Shown in pieces: positions 8,736-16,804 of a stretch of 43,281 nucleotides of DNA (within the stretch, counting starts at the first letter, position 1; every line of letters begins with the position of its first letter). The notes under the pieces were generated by a model that saw only the letters and a program-made list of their open reading frames with translations, was not told where the DNA came from and searched no databases. The stretch comes from DASQZJ01 sp035638775. GTDB lineage: Bacteria > Pseudomonadota > Gammaproteobacteria > UBA5335 > SLRW01. The position numbers and the translations under genes are program-made. The DNA is taken from positions 1 to 43,281 of the forward strand of contig DASQZJ010000059.1 of NCBI GenBank assembly GCA_035638775.1. The letters run 5' to 3'.

Positions 8736-8765
8736 AAAAAAAATGGCAACCCGGAGGTTGCCATT
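8736..8765 (-). terminator. Intrinsic terminator of the yciB-yciI-bolA-ppiC operon
   Basis: On the minus strand a 10-base stem (AATGGCAACC pairing with GGTTGCCATT, four-base loop) is followed directly by a run of eight T. This is a textbook Rho-independent terminator, about 135 bases after the ppiC stop codon. Confidence 0.9.
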
Positions 8766-8901
8766 CGAAGTCCATGCGAATGATGCCGCTAGAACGGTTC
8801 CGTTGCACAGAGTCGCCGGGCGACCATGCTCACCCGACGTCTCGATGTTAACGGGCTCGTGCGCTGCCGGACCGTGATGCGCATCACAGTTTCGCGATCG
8901 C

Positions 8902-9759
8902 TCAGCCGCGTTTGATGTCGGCCTTCTTGCGCAGCTGCTGGATATACTGCTCCACCTTCTGGCGCTGAAGGGTCTGCTTGATCTGGTCGCGCAGGTCGTC
9001 GAGGCTCGGCTTCTTCTTGTTGCGCGTGGCCTCGAGCAGGATCACGTGCCAGCCGAAGCGGGTCTTGACCGGCTTCTCCGTGTAGTGCCCGGGCTTGAGC
9101 TTCTCCACCGCCTGGGAGAATTTCGGCACCATGTCCCCGGGCGAGAACCAGCCCAGCTGGCCTCCCTGGGAAGCGGACGGGCCGGTCGACTTCTCCTTGG
9201 CGAGCTTGGCGAAGTCGGCTCCCTTGTCCAGCTGCTTGATCACGGCATCCGCCTCGGCCCTGGTCTTGAGCAGGATGTGGCGGGCCTTGTATTCCTTGCC
9301 CGACATGTGCGCGACGCGTTGCTTGTAGGCCTTCTGGATCTCGTCCTCGCTGATCTTCACGTTCTTGATGTGATCCTGCACGTCGGCCCGGGCGAGGGTC
9401 GTCAGGTACTGGGCCAGGAGCTGTCCCTGGACGTCGGACTGCTGCTCCAGGCCCTTCTTCTTCGCGTCCTGTGCCAGCAGCTCCAGGTCGACCAGCTGGT
9501 TCACCAGGTCGTCGTGCTCCTGGTCCGTCAGCTTCTTGCCGGTCTGCTGCTCGCGCTGGCTGGCGAACAGATCGAACAGCGTCTTGCTGACCGGATGACC
9601 GTTGACCGTGGCCACGGAGCCGCTGCCCTCCGGAATGGTGATCCCCGCGCCATTGGTGTTCGCGGCGCTCGCGGCATTGCCCTGGTCCTTCTTCTGGCAG
9701 CCCGAGAGAGCCAGGCCCGCGAGGGCGAGGATCGCGAGCATCAGTGCTGTCTTGCGCAT
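8902..9759 (-). CDS. Lipoprotein peptidyl-prolyl cis-trans isomerase, PpiC/parvulin type
   Basis: The 285-residue product begins with a lipoprotein signal peptide ending in the lipobox LSGC (Cys21); Gln at +2 suggests sorting to the outer membrane. A SurA-N-like helical region follows (about 45-145), then one parvulin PPIase domain (about 155-245) with YKARHILLKT, a GGQLGWF segment and FGWHVILLE. It probably helps fold secreted or outer-membrane proteins, as SurA and PrsA do. The protein is Lys- and Gln-rich for such a GC-rich genome. It is the last gene of the yciB-yciI-bolA-ppiC operon, 77 bases after bolA, and ends at the terminator at 8736-8765. Confidence 0.9.
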   Translation of the reverse strand: MRKTALMLAILALAGLALSGCQKKDQGNAASAANTNGAGITIPEGSGSVATVNGHPVSKTLFDLFASQREQQTGKKLTDQEHDDLVNQLVDLELLAQDAKKKGLEQQSDVQGQLLAQYLTTLARADVQDHIKNVKISEDEIQKAYKQRVAHMSGKEYKARHILLKTRAEADAVIKQLDKGADFAKLAKEKSTGPSASQGGQLGWFSPGDMVPKFSQAVEKLKPGHYTEKPVKTRFGWHVILLEATRNKKKPSLDDLRDQIKQTLQRQKVEQYIQQLRKKADIKRG

Positions 9760-9836
9760 CGTATTGTCTTCCTCAAGTGTCTACCTGGCTGACGGCCGAT
9801 GCCGGCCGGAGGTGGGGCGTGAGCGGCGGCGCCGGG

Positions 9837-10112
9837 TCACGCCTGGCCGCCCTCGTCGTCCGAGGCCTCGATCTGGAGGGCGTGGATATCGGTCTGCATC
9901 ATGTCCCCGAGCGCCTCGTACACGAGGCGGTGTCGCTCCAGGGGATTCGTTCCCCGGAAGCGCTGCGAGCGGATCCGGACCCGGTAGTGGCCCATGCCGC
10001 CGCGCGCGCCGGCATGGCCCGCGTGACGGTGACTGTCGTCCCGGATCTCCAGGGCCGAAGGCGCGAATGCCTGCTCGAGTTTCCGGCGCATGCGGGCGAT
10101 GCGGTCGGTCAT
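9837..10112 (-). CDS. BolA family protein
   Basis: This 91-residue protein has the BolA fold sequence: DRIARMRRKLEQAF, then IRDDSHRHAGHAG, and NPLERHRLVYEAL with the histidine region that helps bind [2Fe-2S] clusters together with monothiol glutaredoxins. BolA proteins act in iron-sulfur trafficking and in morphology and stress responses; which role applies here cannot be told. The final residues IHALQIEA are typical. Its start overlaps the end of yciI by four bases, so the two are probably translationally coupled. Confidence 0.92.
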   Translation of the reverse strand: MTDRIARMRRKLEQAFAPSALEIRDDSHRHAGHAGARGGMGHYRVRIRSQRFRGTNPLERHRLVYEALGDMMQTDIHALQIEASDDEGGQA

Positions 10113-10411
10113 TGTGGAAACACCTGCCGGAACGGTCGCACCGTGACGCGTTCATAGACCCCGGCGTGGACGTACGGGTCCGCGTCCGCCCATTCGCGGG
10201 CGGCCTGCTCGCTGTCGAACTCGGCGACGATCAGGCTGCCCCGGAACCCGGCCGGACCGGGGTCCTCCGCGTCCACCGCGGGGAAGGGGCCAGCGAGCAC
10301 CAGCCGCCCGGCCGCCTGCAGCTGCTGCAGGCGCTCGCGGTGGGGTTGCTGCGCCCGGCGGCGTCTTTCCGAGCTGTCCTCGACGTCCTCGCCGATAATC
10401 GCGTAAAGCAT
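10109..10411 (-). CDS. yciI: YciI family protein
   Basis: The 100-residue product is a YciI/YCII-domain protein with a ferredoxin-like fold: it opens MLYAIIGED, has the His in QQPHRERL, then RLVLAGPF and a DPYVHAGVYE segment. The His and the later Asp are the pair thought to form the active site in this family, but the reaction is unknown. The start codon shares one base with the yciB stop and the end overlaps bolA by four bases, so it sits tightly inside this operon. Confidence 0.92.
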   Translation of the reverse strand: MLYAIIGEDVEDSSERRRRAQQPHRERLQQLQAAGRLVLAGPFPAVDAEDPGPAGFRGSLIVAEFDSEQAAREWADADPYVHAGVYERVTVRPFRQVFPQ

Positions 10412-10959
10412 CAGGATTCCTCCCGTTCGGCGTCATCCTGCTTCAGATGGCGGGCGATGTACAGGGTTTGCCCGAGCACGAAGCACAGCGTCATGGTGAG
10501 CACCCCGAAGAGCTTGAAATCCACCCAGACGCGCGTGCTGTAGAAGCTGGCCACGTACTGATTGGCGGCGGCGCAGGCCAGGAAGTAACCGGTCCATGCC
10601 CAGCCCAGGCGGGTCCAGACCGGCGAAGGCAGCACGATCCGGTCGCCCATCAGGCGTGCCAGCAGGGGGCGCCGCAGCAGCAGGCTGCCGGCCATCACCG
10701 CGGCCATGAGCAGGTACAGCACGGTGGGCTTCATCTTGATGAAGCGGGCGTCGTGCAGCAGCAGCGTGGCGCCGCCGAACAGCACTGCCAGCACGGCGGT
10801 GGCGACGTGCATGGTGTCCAGCCGGCGATGCCGCAGCCAGTCCCAGCCGACCTGGGCGCTGGCGAGTCCCATGAACAGGGCGGTGGCCACGTAGATGCCG
10901 TAGACCCGGAACGCCACGAAGAACGCCACGACCGGGAAAAAATCGTAGAGGATTTTCAT
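10411..10959 (-). CDS. yciB: Inner membrane-spanning protein YciB (septation protein A)
   Basis: The 182-residue product aligns along its whole length with E. coli YciB (179 residues): it opens MKILYDFFPVVAFF and has FGGATLLLHD, FIKMKPTV and WVDFKLFG at the expected places. About five membrane segments are visible. YciB is linked to cell envelope synthesis and septation. The ATG at 10959 gives the correct N-terminus; the frame stays open to 11229, but that extension is not membrane-like. It is the first gene of yciB-yciI-bolA-ppiC, and its promoter should lie in the 169-base divergent gap shared with yciO. Confidence 0.93.
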   Translation of the reverse strand: MKILYDFFPVVAFFVAFRVYGIYVATALFMGLASAQVGWDWLRHRRLDTMHVATAVLAVLFGGATLLLHDARFIKMKPTVLYLLMAAVMAGSLLLRRPLLARLMGDRIVLPSPVWTRLGWAWTGYFLACAAANQYVASFYSTRVWVDFKLFGVLTMTLCFVLGQTLYIARHLKQDDAEREES

Positions 10960-11128
10960 CAGGGGGGAATGCGCTATACCTTGTGCATGGCTGGCGGGTT
11001 CCAACGCTCCGTATGAGCCGCCCCGCCGACCTGCACATGATAGCCGAGATGCGGGCCGGCCACAGCCCCGCGAGCGGCGGAACGCGGGCACGCCGGCGCC
11101 GTCACCTCGCCAGCCGAGGAGTTCGCCC

Positions 11129-11752
11129 ATGAGCCAGTTCTTCAGGATCCACCCGGAAAATCCCCAGGCGAGGCTGCTTGCGCGCGCGGTCGAGATCATC
11201 CGCGACGGTGGCGTAATCGTGTATCCCACGGATTCCTGCTACGCGCTCGGCTGCCACATCGGCGACAAGGGGGCACTCGATCGCATCCGCACGATCCGCC
11301 GGTTCGACTCGCGGCACAATTTCACGCTGGTCTGCCGGGATCTCTCCGAAGTGGCCGCTTACGGCCGGCTGGAGAACCAGGCGTTCCGCCTGATCAAGGC
11401 CCTTACGCCGGGGCCGTACACGTTCATTCTCCCGGCCACCCGCGAGGTGCCGCGGCGGGTGCAGCACGCGCGCCGCAAGACCATCGGTGTGCGGGTGCCG
11501 GACCACCAGGTCACGCAGAGCCTGCTGGAGACGCTGGGGGAGCCGCTGGTCAGCTGCACCCTGCAACTGCCCGGGGAGGAGCTGCCGATGACGGACGCCG
11601 AGGACATCCGCGCGCGCTTGGAGCACCACGTGGACCTGGTGATCGACGGGGGCAACTGCGGACTGGAGGCGACCACGGTGGTGGACCTGTCCGACGGGCC
11701 GCCGCAGATCCTGCGCCAGGGCAAGGGGGAAGCCGGGGTGCTGTTCGCCTGA
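11129..11752 (+). CDS. yciO: YciO family protein (Sua5/YrdC-like fold)
   Basis: The 207-residue product belongs to the YciO branch of the YrdC/Sua5 superfamily, whose best-known members make threonylcarbamoyl-adenylate for tRNA t6A. Visible are VYPTDSCYALGC, FTLVCRDLSE, ALTPGPYTFIL, and the basic segment RRKTIGVRVPDH that lines the nucleotide pocket. YciO itself is not the essential t6A enzyme in E. coli, so the exact role here is open. GAGGAG lies seven to twelve bases before the ATG. It is divergent from yciB and is followed after 23 bases by the M50 protease gene. Confidence 0.88.
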   Translation: MSQFFRIHPENPQARLLARAVEIIRDGGVIVYPTDSCYALGCHIGDKGALDRIRTIRRFDSRHNFTLVCRDLSEVAAYGRLENQAFRLIKALTPGPYTFILPATREVPRRVQHARRKTIGVRVPDHQVTQSLLETLGEPLVSCTLQLPGEELPMTDAEDIRARLEHHVDLVIDGGNCGLEATTVVDLSDGPPQILRQGKGEAGVLFA

Positions 11753-11775
11753 AGAGCCCGTGGCATAATGCGCGG

Positions 11776-12480
11776 ATGGGCAATCTGAACCTGGTACAGT
11801 CCCTGGTCATCGGGGCACTGCCGATCATCTTCGCCATCACGATTCACGAGGCCGCCCACGGCTGGGTGGCCAGCCGGCTCGGGGATCCCACGGCCCGGAT
11901 GCTGGGGCGCCTGAGCCTGAACCCGGTGCGCCATATCGATCCGCTGGGCACGGTGGTGGTTCCGCTGCTTTCGCTGCTGCTCGGCGGCATCCTGTTCGGC
12001 TGGGCCAAGCCGGTGCCGATCACGGCCCAGAACTTTCGCGACCCGCGTCGCGGCATGGCGCTGGTCGCGGTGGCCGGTCCGGCCTCCAACCTGGCCATGG
12101 CGCTGCTCTGGACCCTGGTGATCAAGCTGGCGCTGTTCGCCGGACCCGACCTGCGGTGGGTCTCCGTGCCCCTGGTCTACATGGGCCTGTTCGGGGTCAC
12201 GATCAACCTGGTGCTGATGTGGCTGAACATGGTGCCGCTGCCGCCCCTGGACGGCGGGCGGGTCCTGAGCGGCCTGCTGCCGGGCCCGATGTCGGCGAAG
12301 CTGGACCGCATCGAGCCGTACGGGCTGTTCATCATCCTGGCCCTGCTGTTCATCCCGGTCGGCGGCGGCAGCATCCTGGGCAGCGTGCTGTGGCCGGCGC
12401 TCAACTGGTCGCAGGCGTCACTGTTCCGGTTGTTCGGCATCGGCCCGATCGGCCTGCAGGCATTCCTCGCGGGCCTGTGA
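11776..12480 (+). CDS. Site-2 protease family (M50) membrane protein
   Basis: The 234-residue product is a membrane zinc metalloprotease of the M50B type. The zinc motif HEAAH is at residues 24-28 in the first membrane segment, and the third-ligand motif PLDGG, with its Asp near residue 159, follows NMVPLPP. Around five membrane segments are present. There is no PDZ domain, so it is not RseP; it resembles the small family members that often sit next to trpS and scpA in Gammaproteobacteria. The substrate is unknown. It lies between yciO and trpS in one direction. Confidence 0.9.
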   Translation: MGNLNLVQSLVIGALPIIFAITIHEAAHGWVASRLGDPTARMLGRLSLNPVRHIDPLGTVVVPLLSLLLGGILFGWAKPVPITAQNFRDPRRGMALVAVAGPASNLAMALLWTLVIKLALFAGPDLRWVSVPLVYMGLFGVTINLVLMWLNMVPLPPLDGGRVLSGLLPGPMSAKLDRIEPYGLFIILALLFIPVGGGSILGSVLWPALNWSQASLFRLFGIGPIGLQAFLAGL

Positions 12481-12520
12481 GCCCCGGCCGCGGGCACGAC
12501 ATGCGAAAACGGGAGCGAGC

Positions 12521-13735
12521 TTGAGTTCCATGCCCAACCAACCCAACCGCGTGCTCTCGGGCATGCGCCCGACGGGTCCGCTGCATCTCGGCCACTACCA
12601 CGGCGTGCTGCGGAACTGGCTGCGCCTGCAGCAGGAATTCGACTGCCTGTTCTTCGTCGCCGACTGGCACGCGCTGACGACCCAGTACGAGGACTCCGGG
12701 CGCATCGCCGACTGGGCCATGGAGATGGTGGTGGACTGGCTGGCGGTGGGCATCAACCCGGGGCTGGCGCGGATCTTCATCCAGTCCCAGGTCCCCGAGC
12801 ACGCGGAGCTCCACGTCCTGCTGTCGATGATCACGCCCCTGGGCTGGCTGGAGCGCGTGCCGACCTACAAGGAGCAGCAGGAGCAGCTCCGGGACCGCGA
12901 TCTGGCCACCTACGGCTTTCTCGGCTACCCCCTGCTGCAGAGTGCGGATATCCTGATCTACAAGGCCACCCGCGTGCCGGTGGGGGAGGACCAGGTGGCG
13001 CACGTGGAGCTCACGCGCGAGCTGGCGCGCCGGTTCAACCACCTGTTCGGGCGCGAACCCGAGTTCGGCGAGCGTTCCGAGGAAGCGATCCGCAAGATGG
13101 GCAAGAAACAGGCCCGGCTGTATCGCGACCTGCGCCGGCGCTACCAGGAGCAGGGTGACGAGGAAGCGCTGGACGTCGCGCGGGCGCTGCTGGAGTCGCA
13201 GCAGAACATCACCCTGGCGGACCGCGAGCGGCTGCTGGGTTACCTCGAGGGCAGCGGACGGATCATCCTGCCCGAGCCGGATGCGCTGCTCACCGAATCG
13301 CCCCGCATGCCGGGGCTGGACGGGCGGAAGATGTCCAAGTCCTACGGCAACACGATCTCCCTGCGCGAGCCGCTGGACCAGGTCGAGAAGAAGATCCGCA
13401 CCATGCCGACCGACCCGGCACGGGTCCGGCGCAGCGATCCGGGAGAGCCGGAGAAATGCCCGGTGTGGCCTCTGCACCAGGTCTACAGTGACGAGAAGAC
13501 CCGCGACTGGGTGCAGCAGGGCTGCCGCTCGGCCGGGATCGGCTGCCTGGAGTGCAAGCAGCCGGTGGTGGAGTCGGTGCTCGCCGAGCTGCGCCCCATC
13601 CAGGACCGGATCGCCGAGTACGAATCCGATCCGGAGCTGGTCAACGGCATCCTGCAGGAAGGCTGCGAACAGGCCCGCGACATGGCGCGGGACACGCTGA
13701 CCGAGGTACGCCAGGCGATGGGACTCCGGTACTGA
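12521..13735 (+). CDS. trpS: Tryptophanyl-tRNA synthetase with iron-sulfur-type cysteine motif
   Basis: This class I synthetase charges tRNA(Trp). The HIGH-type motif is HLGHY near residue 25, and KMSKS is at 270-274. At 404 residues it is about 70 longer than E. coli TrpRS because of an inserted helical segment between the Rossmann half and KMSKS. Near the C-terminus are C313, C335, C342 and C345, spaced C-x21-C-x6-C-x2-C, very close to the C-x22-C-x6-C-x2-C motif that binds a [4Fe-4S] cluster in Thermotoga TrpRS. I chose TTG at 12521 because GGGAG lies five bases upstream; an ATG at 12530 would remove three residues. It probably shares a transcript with scpA. Confidence 0.94.
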   Translation: MSSMPNQPNRVLSGMRPTGPLHLGHYHGVLRNWLRLQQEFDCLFFVADWHALTTQYEDSGRIADWAMEMVVDWLAVGINPGLARIFIQSQVPEHAELHVLLSMITPLGWLERVPTYKEQQEQLRDRDLATYGFLGYPLLQSADILIYKATRVPVGEDQVAHVELTRELARRFNHLFGREPEFGERSEEAIRKMGKKQARLYRDLRRRYQEQGDEEALDVARALLESQQNITLADRERLLGYLEGSGRIILPEPDALLTESPRMPGLDGRKMSKSYGNTISLREPLDQVEKKIRTMPTDPARVRRSDPGEPEKCPVWPLHQVYSDEKTRDWVQQGCRSAGIGCLECKQPVVESVLAELRPIQDRIAEYESDPELVNGILQEGCEQARDMARDTLTEVRQAMGLRY

Positions 13736-13825
13736 CCCGGATGAATCACGAGGGCGGCCGGCGCTGGTGTGCAAGGCGCCCGAACCCCGGGAGACGACGG
13801 TGATATCGGGATGGGAGGAACGCCC

Positions 13826-14704
13826 GTGAGCGGACCCGAATCCGGGGAGGAGGCACGGCCGGGGCGCGCGGTTTCCGACCACGCCCAGGGCGAGATGCCG
13901 TTCGCCATCGTGCAGGGCGAGCCCTTCGCCGCGCCCGAGGATCTGTACATCCCGCCGGACGCGCTCGAGGTCTTCCTGGAGGCGTTCGAGGGTCCCCTGG
14001 ATCTGCTGCTCTACCTGATCAAGCGCCAGAACATCGACATCCTCGACATCCCGGTCGCCGAGATCACGCGCCAGTACATGGAATACATCCGGCTCATGGA
14101 GGGGCTGCGCCTCGATCTGGCCGCGGAGTACCTGGTGATGGCCTCGGTGCTCGCGGAGATCAAGTCGCGCATGCTGTTGCCGCGGCCGGCGGACGCGGAG
14201 GAGGAGGAAGAGGACCCGCGCGCCGAGCTGGTGCGCAGGCTGCAGGAATACGAACGCTACAAGAAGGCGGCGGAGGACCTCGACGCGCTGCCGCGGATGG
14301 ACCGGGACCTGTTCCCCGTGCTGCCCGAGGCGGGGACGCAGCCGGTGGTCCGGGCACTGCCCGAGGTCGAGCTGGACGAGCTGCTGCTGGCGTTCCGCGA
14401 CGTGCTCCGGCGGGCCGAGATGTTCACCAGCCACCACATCCAGCGCGAGGCCCTCTCGGTGCGCGAGCGCATGTCCGGCGTCCTCAGCGTGGTCACCGGC
14501 GACGGCTTCACGGAGTTCGCGCGCCTGTTCCGGGCCGAGGAGGGGCGCATGGGGGTGGTGGTCACATTCCTGGCCCTGCTGGAGCTGGTGCGTGAGCAGC
14601 TGGTCGAGCTGGTGCAGGCCGAGGCATGGGCGCCCATCTACGTGCGGGCCGCGGGCGCGAACGAGGCTGCGCCGGACGAGCCCGCGGCGGAACGGCGGCA
14701 ATGA
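13826..14704 (+). CDS. scpA: Segregation and condensation protein A
   Basis: ScpA is the kleisin that bridges the SMC heads. The 292-residue product has the kleisin N-domain motif FEGPLDLLLYLIK, then IDILDIPVAEI, YLVMASVLAEIKSRMLL, and a C-terminal winged helix ending near LLELVREQLVEL. An acidic linker (EEEEED) lies in between. The GTG at 13826 has GGGAGGA seven bases upstream, so I prefer it; an ATG at 13811 and a GTG at 13769 are in frame but lack a good site. Its stop overlaps the scpB start (ATGA). Confidence 0.94.
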   Translation: MSGPESGEEARPGRAVSDHAQGEMPFAIVQGEPFAAPEDLYIPPDALEVFLEAFEGPLDLLLYLIKRQNIDILDIPVAEITRQYMEYIRLMEGLRLDLAAEYLVMASVLAEIKSRMLLPRPADAEEEEEDPRAELVRRLQEYERYKKAAEDLDALPRMDRDLFPVLPEAGTQPVVRALPEVELDELLLAFRDVLRRAEMFTSHHIQREALSVRERMSGVLSVVTGDGFTEFARLFRAEEGRMGVVVTFLALLELVREQLVELVQAEAWAPIYVRAAGANEAAPDEPAAERRQ

Positions 14705-15312
14705 ACGAGGAGCAGCAGAAGGCGGTGGTGGAGGCGGTGCTGATGGCCGCCGGCGAGCCGCTCGGGCTGCAGCAGATCCAGGCCGTGTTCGAGGACCACG
14801 AGCGTCCGGACACGCTGGCGCTGCAGCAGATCCTGGACGCGCTGGAGGAGGACTACCGGGGCCGGGGTGCGGAGCTGCGACGGGTGGCCAGCGGCTATCG
14901 CTTCCAGGTGCCAGCGGACTGGTCGCGCTGGGTGAGCCGCCTGTGGGAGGAGCGTCCCGGCCGGTACTCCCGCGCGATGCTGGAGACCCTCGCCCTGATC
15001 GCCTACCGCCAGCCCATCACGCGCGGCGAGATCGAGGACGTGCGCGGCGTGACCGTGAGCACCTCGATCGTGCGTACCCTGCAGGAGCGCGGCTGGATCC
15101 GGGTGGTGGGCCACCGCGACGTGCCCGGGCGGCCCGCGCTGTATGGCACCACGCGCGAGTTCCTGGACTATTTCAACCTGCACTCGCTGGACCAGCTTCC
15201 GAGCCTGGCCGAGATCCGCGATCTCGACAGCATCAACGTGGAGCTGGACTTCGGCCGTGGTGCGGACGGACCCGCGTCCGGAGATGCCGACGCCCCGGGG
15301 GCCGAGTCGTGA
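14701..15312 (+). CDS. scpB: Segregation and condensation protein B
   Basis: The 203-residue product is ScpB, which forms dimers of paired winged helices and binds ScpA. Conserved segments are VVEAVLMAAGEPL at the start, then YSRAMLETLALIAYRQP and REIEDVRGV-like residues (GEIEDVRGV), GWIRVVGHRDVPGRP and LYGTTREFLDYF. The length is normal for the family. The ATG overlaps the scpA stop by four bases, so the two subunits are probably made in a coupled way. With smc at 1718 the full condensin is encoded in this window. Confidence 0.95.
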   Translation: MNEEQQKAVVEAVLMAAGEPLGLQQIQAVFEDHERPDTLALQQILDALEEDYRGRGAELRRVASGYRFQVPADWSRWVSRLWEERPGRYSRAMLETLALIAYRQPITRGEIEDVRGVTVSTSIVRTLQERGWIRVVGHRDVPGRPALYGTTREFLDYFNLHSLDQLPSLAEIRDLDSINVELDFGRGADGPASGDADAPGAES

Positions 15313-16100
15313 CCCGCCGCGAAGACGCTTCCCGCGGCGAACGCCTGCAGAAGGTGCTGGCGGCGGCCGGGCTCGGCTCCCGGCGGGGGATCGAGGCGCT
15401 GATCCGGGCCGGACGGGTGCGCGTCGACGGGCGCCCGGCCGAGCTGGGAGAGCGGGTCACGGGTGACGAGGACATCCGCATCGACGAGCAGCCCGTGCAG
15501 CTGGGCCCGCGGCCCGCACGGGCCCTGATTTATTACAAGCCCGAGGGAGAGCTGTGCACGCGGCGCGACCCCGGGGGCCGCCCGACCGTGTTCGAGCGCC
15601 TGCCGGCGCCGGAGGCCGGGCGCTGGATCGCCGTCGGCCGCCTGGATCTCAACAGCTCCGGGCTGATGCTGTTCACCACCGACGGCGAGCTGGCCAACCG
15701 GCTGATGCATCCGCGCTACCGGGTCGAGCGCGAGTACGCGGTCCGGGTGCTCGGGGAGGTGTCCGCGGAGGCGCTCAACCGCCTGCTGACAGGCGTGCGT
15801 CTGGAAGACGGGCCGGCCAGGCTCGAGACCATCGAGGAGGCCGGCGGCAGCGGGGCGAACCACTGGTACCGGGTCACCCTGCGGGAAGGACGCCGGCGCG
15901 AGGTGCGCCGGCTGTGGGAGAGCCAGGGCGTCACCGTGAGCCGGCTGATCCGGGTGCGGCTCGGGCCGCTGGCGCTGCCGCCCGGGATGCGCACCGGCGA
16001 GATCCGCAGCGTGGGCGCGGCCGAGCTGGATCGCCTGTGCACGGCCGCGGGGCTGCGCCGCAGGCGCAGCGGTCCCCGGGGACGCGCGTCCGGCGCATGA
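15309..16100 (+). CDS. rluB: 23S rRNA pseudouridine synthase, RluB type
   Basis: The product (263 residues) has an N-terminal S4 RNA-binding domain (about residues 10-60, LQKVLAAAGLGSRR) and a RsuA/RluB catalytic domain. The catalytic Asp is in the motif GRLDLNSSGL, followed by LMHPRY and the basic REGRRREVRRL. RluB converts U2605 of 23S rRNA to pseudouridine; RluB is favoured over RluE or RsuA because of the link with scpB, which is widespread. The GTG start overlaps the scpB stop as GTGA. The tail is short and Arg-rich. Confidence 0.92.
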   Translation: MTRREDASRGERLQKVLAAAGLGSRRGIEALIRAGRVRVDGRPAELGERVTGDEDIRIDEQPVQLGPRPARALIYYKPEGELCTRRDPGGRPTVFERLPAPEAGRWIAVGRLDLNSSGLMLFTTDGELANRLMHPRYRVEREYAVRVLGEVSAEALNRLLTGVRLEDGPARLETIEEAGGSGANHWYRVTLREGRRREVRRLWESQGVTVSRLIRVRLGPLALPPGMRTGEIRSVGAAELDRLCTAAGLRRRRSGPRGRASGA

Positions 16101-16804
16101 CTCCCGCGCCGGAGCTGCTGCTGGAGCGGTTGACGCGGGCCTACGGGCGGCAGCACTGGTGGCCGGCCCGCACCCGCTTCGAGGTGCTGGTGGGCGCGGT
16201 GCTGGTGCAGAACACCGCCTGGTCGAACGTCGAGCGCGCGATCGCGGTCCTGCGCCGCCGGGATCTGCTGGCGCCGGGCGTGCTCGACGCCTGCCCGGAG
16301 GCGGACCTGGCCGCGGCGATCCGTCCGGCCGGGACCTTCCGGGTCAAGGCCCGGCGCCTGAAGGCTCTCTGCCGGTGGTTCCTGGAGCACGGCGGCTTCG
16401 CCGGCCTCGAACGGATGGCGCCGGAACCGCTGCGCCGCTCGCTCCTGGAGGTCCACGGGGTCGGCCGGGAAACCGCCGATGCGATCCTGGTCTACGCCCT
16501 GGGACAGCCGCGCTTCGTGGTCGACGCCTATGCCCGGCGACTGTTCGCCCGGCTGGGCCTGATCTCCGCGAGCCGTGGCTACGAGGAGATCCGCCGCGGT
16601 GTCGAGGCCCGTCCGTGGCGGCAGCCACTGCACGACCTGGGAGAGCTGCACGCCCTGATCGTCGAGCACGGCAAACGGACCTGCCGCCCCCGGCCGCATT
16701 GCCGTCAGTGCTGCCTCAGGGACCTGTGCCCGTGGGGCGCCGGCGACACCGCGTTCAGCGCTGCCACGGTCCGTCGCCCTGGGCGGAAAACACCTGGCCG
16801 GTGA
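16097..16804 (+). CDS. EndoIII-superfamily (HhH) DNA glycosylase with Fe-S loop
   Basis: The 235-residue protein has the helix-hairpin-helix base-excision fold. VGAVLVQNTAW is near the start, the hairpin VHGVGRETA follows, and the catalytic Asp is D143 in VVDAY. E125 occupies the place of the EndoIII catalytic Lys, 18 residues before D143 as in E. coli, so a lyase activity of the EndoIII kind is unlikely. C196, C202, C205 and C211 form the iron-sulfur loop. It resembles the MagIII-like group that removes 3-methyladenine; that substrate is an inference. The ATG overlaps the rluB stop (ATGA), and its last 50 bases overlap yciK on the other strand. Confidence 0.88.
   Translation: MTPAPELLLERLTRAYGRQHWWPARTRFEVLVGAVLVQNTAWSNVERAIAVLRRRDLLAPGVLDACPEADLAAAIRPAGTFRVKARRLKALCRWFLEHGGFAGLERMAPEPLRRSLLEVHGVGRETADAILVYALGQPRFVVDAYARRLFARLGLISASRGYEEIRRGVEARPWRQPLHDLGELHALIVEHGKRTCRPRPHCRQCCLRDLCPWGAGDTAFSAATVRRPGRKTPGR

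Larger units (their letters stand above)
8539..8901. other. Convergent gap between DUF1499 gene and ppiC
   Basis: This 363-base gap lies between two converging operons and has no credible gene. It holds a perfect 20-base palindrome at 8597-8616, which could end the plus-strand transcript although its T tail is weak, and a clear minus-strand intrinsic terminator at 8736-8765. Nothing recognisable is present from 8766 to 8901, which would be the 3' untranslated part of the ppiC message. Confidence 0.6.

Noticed and set aside
12401..14701. A 766-codon minus-strand frame across trpS and scpA
   Set aside because: Antisense shadow of high-GC genes; its composition is low-complexity and it has no ribosome site or recognisable domain.
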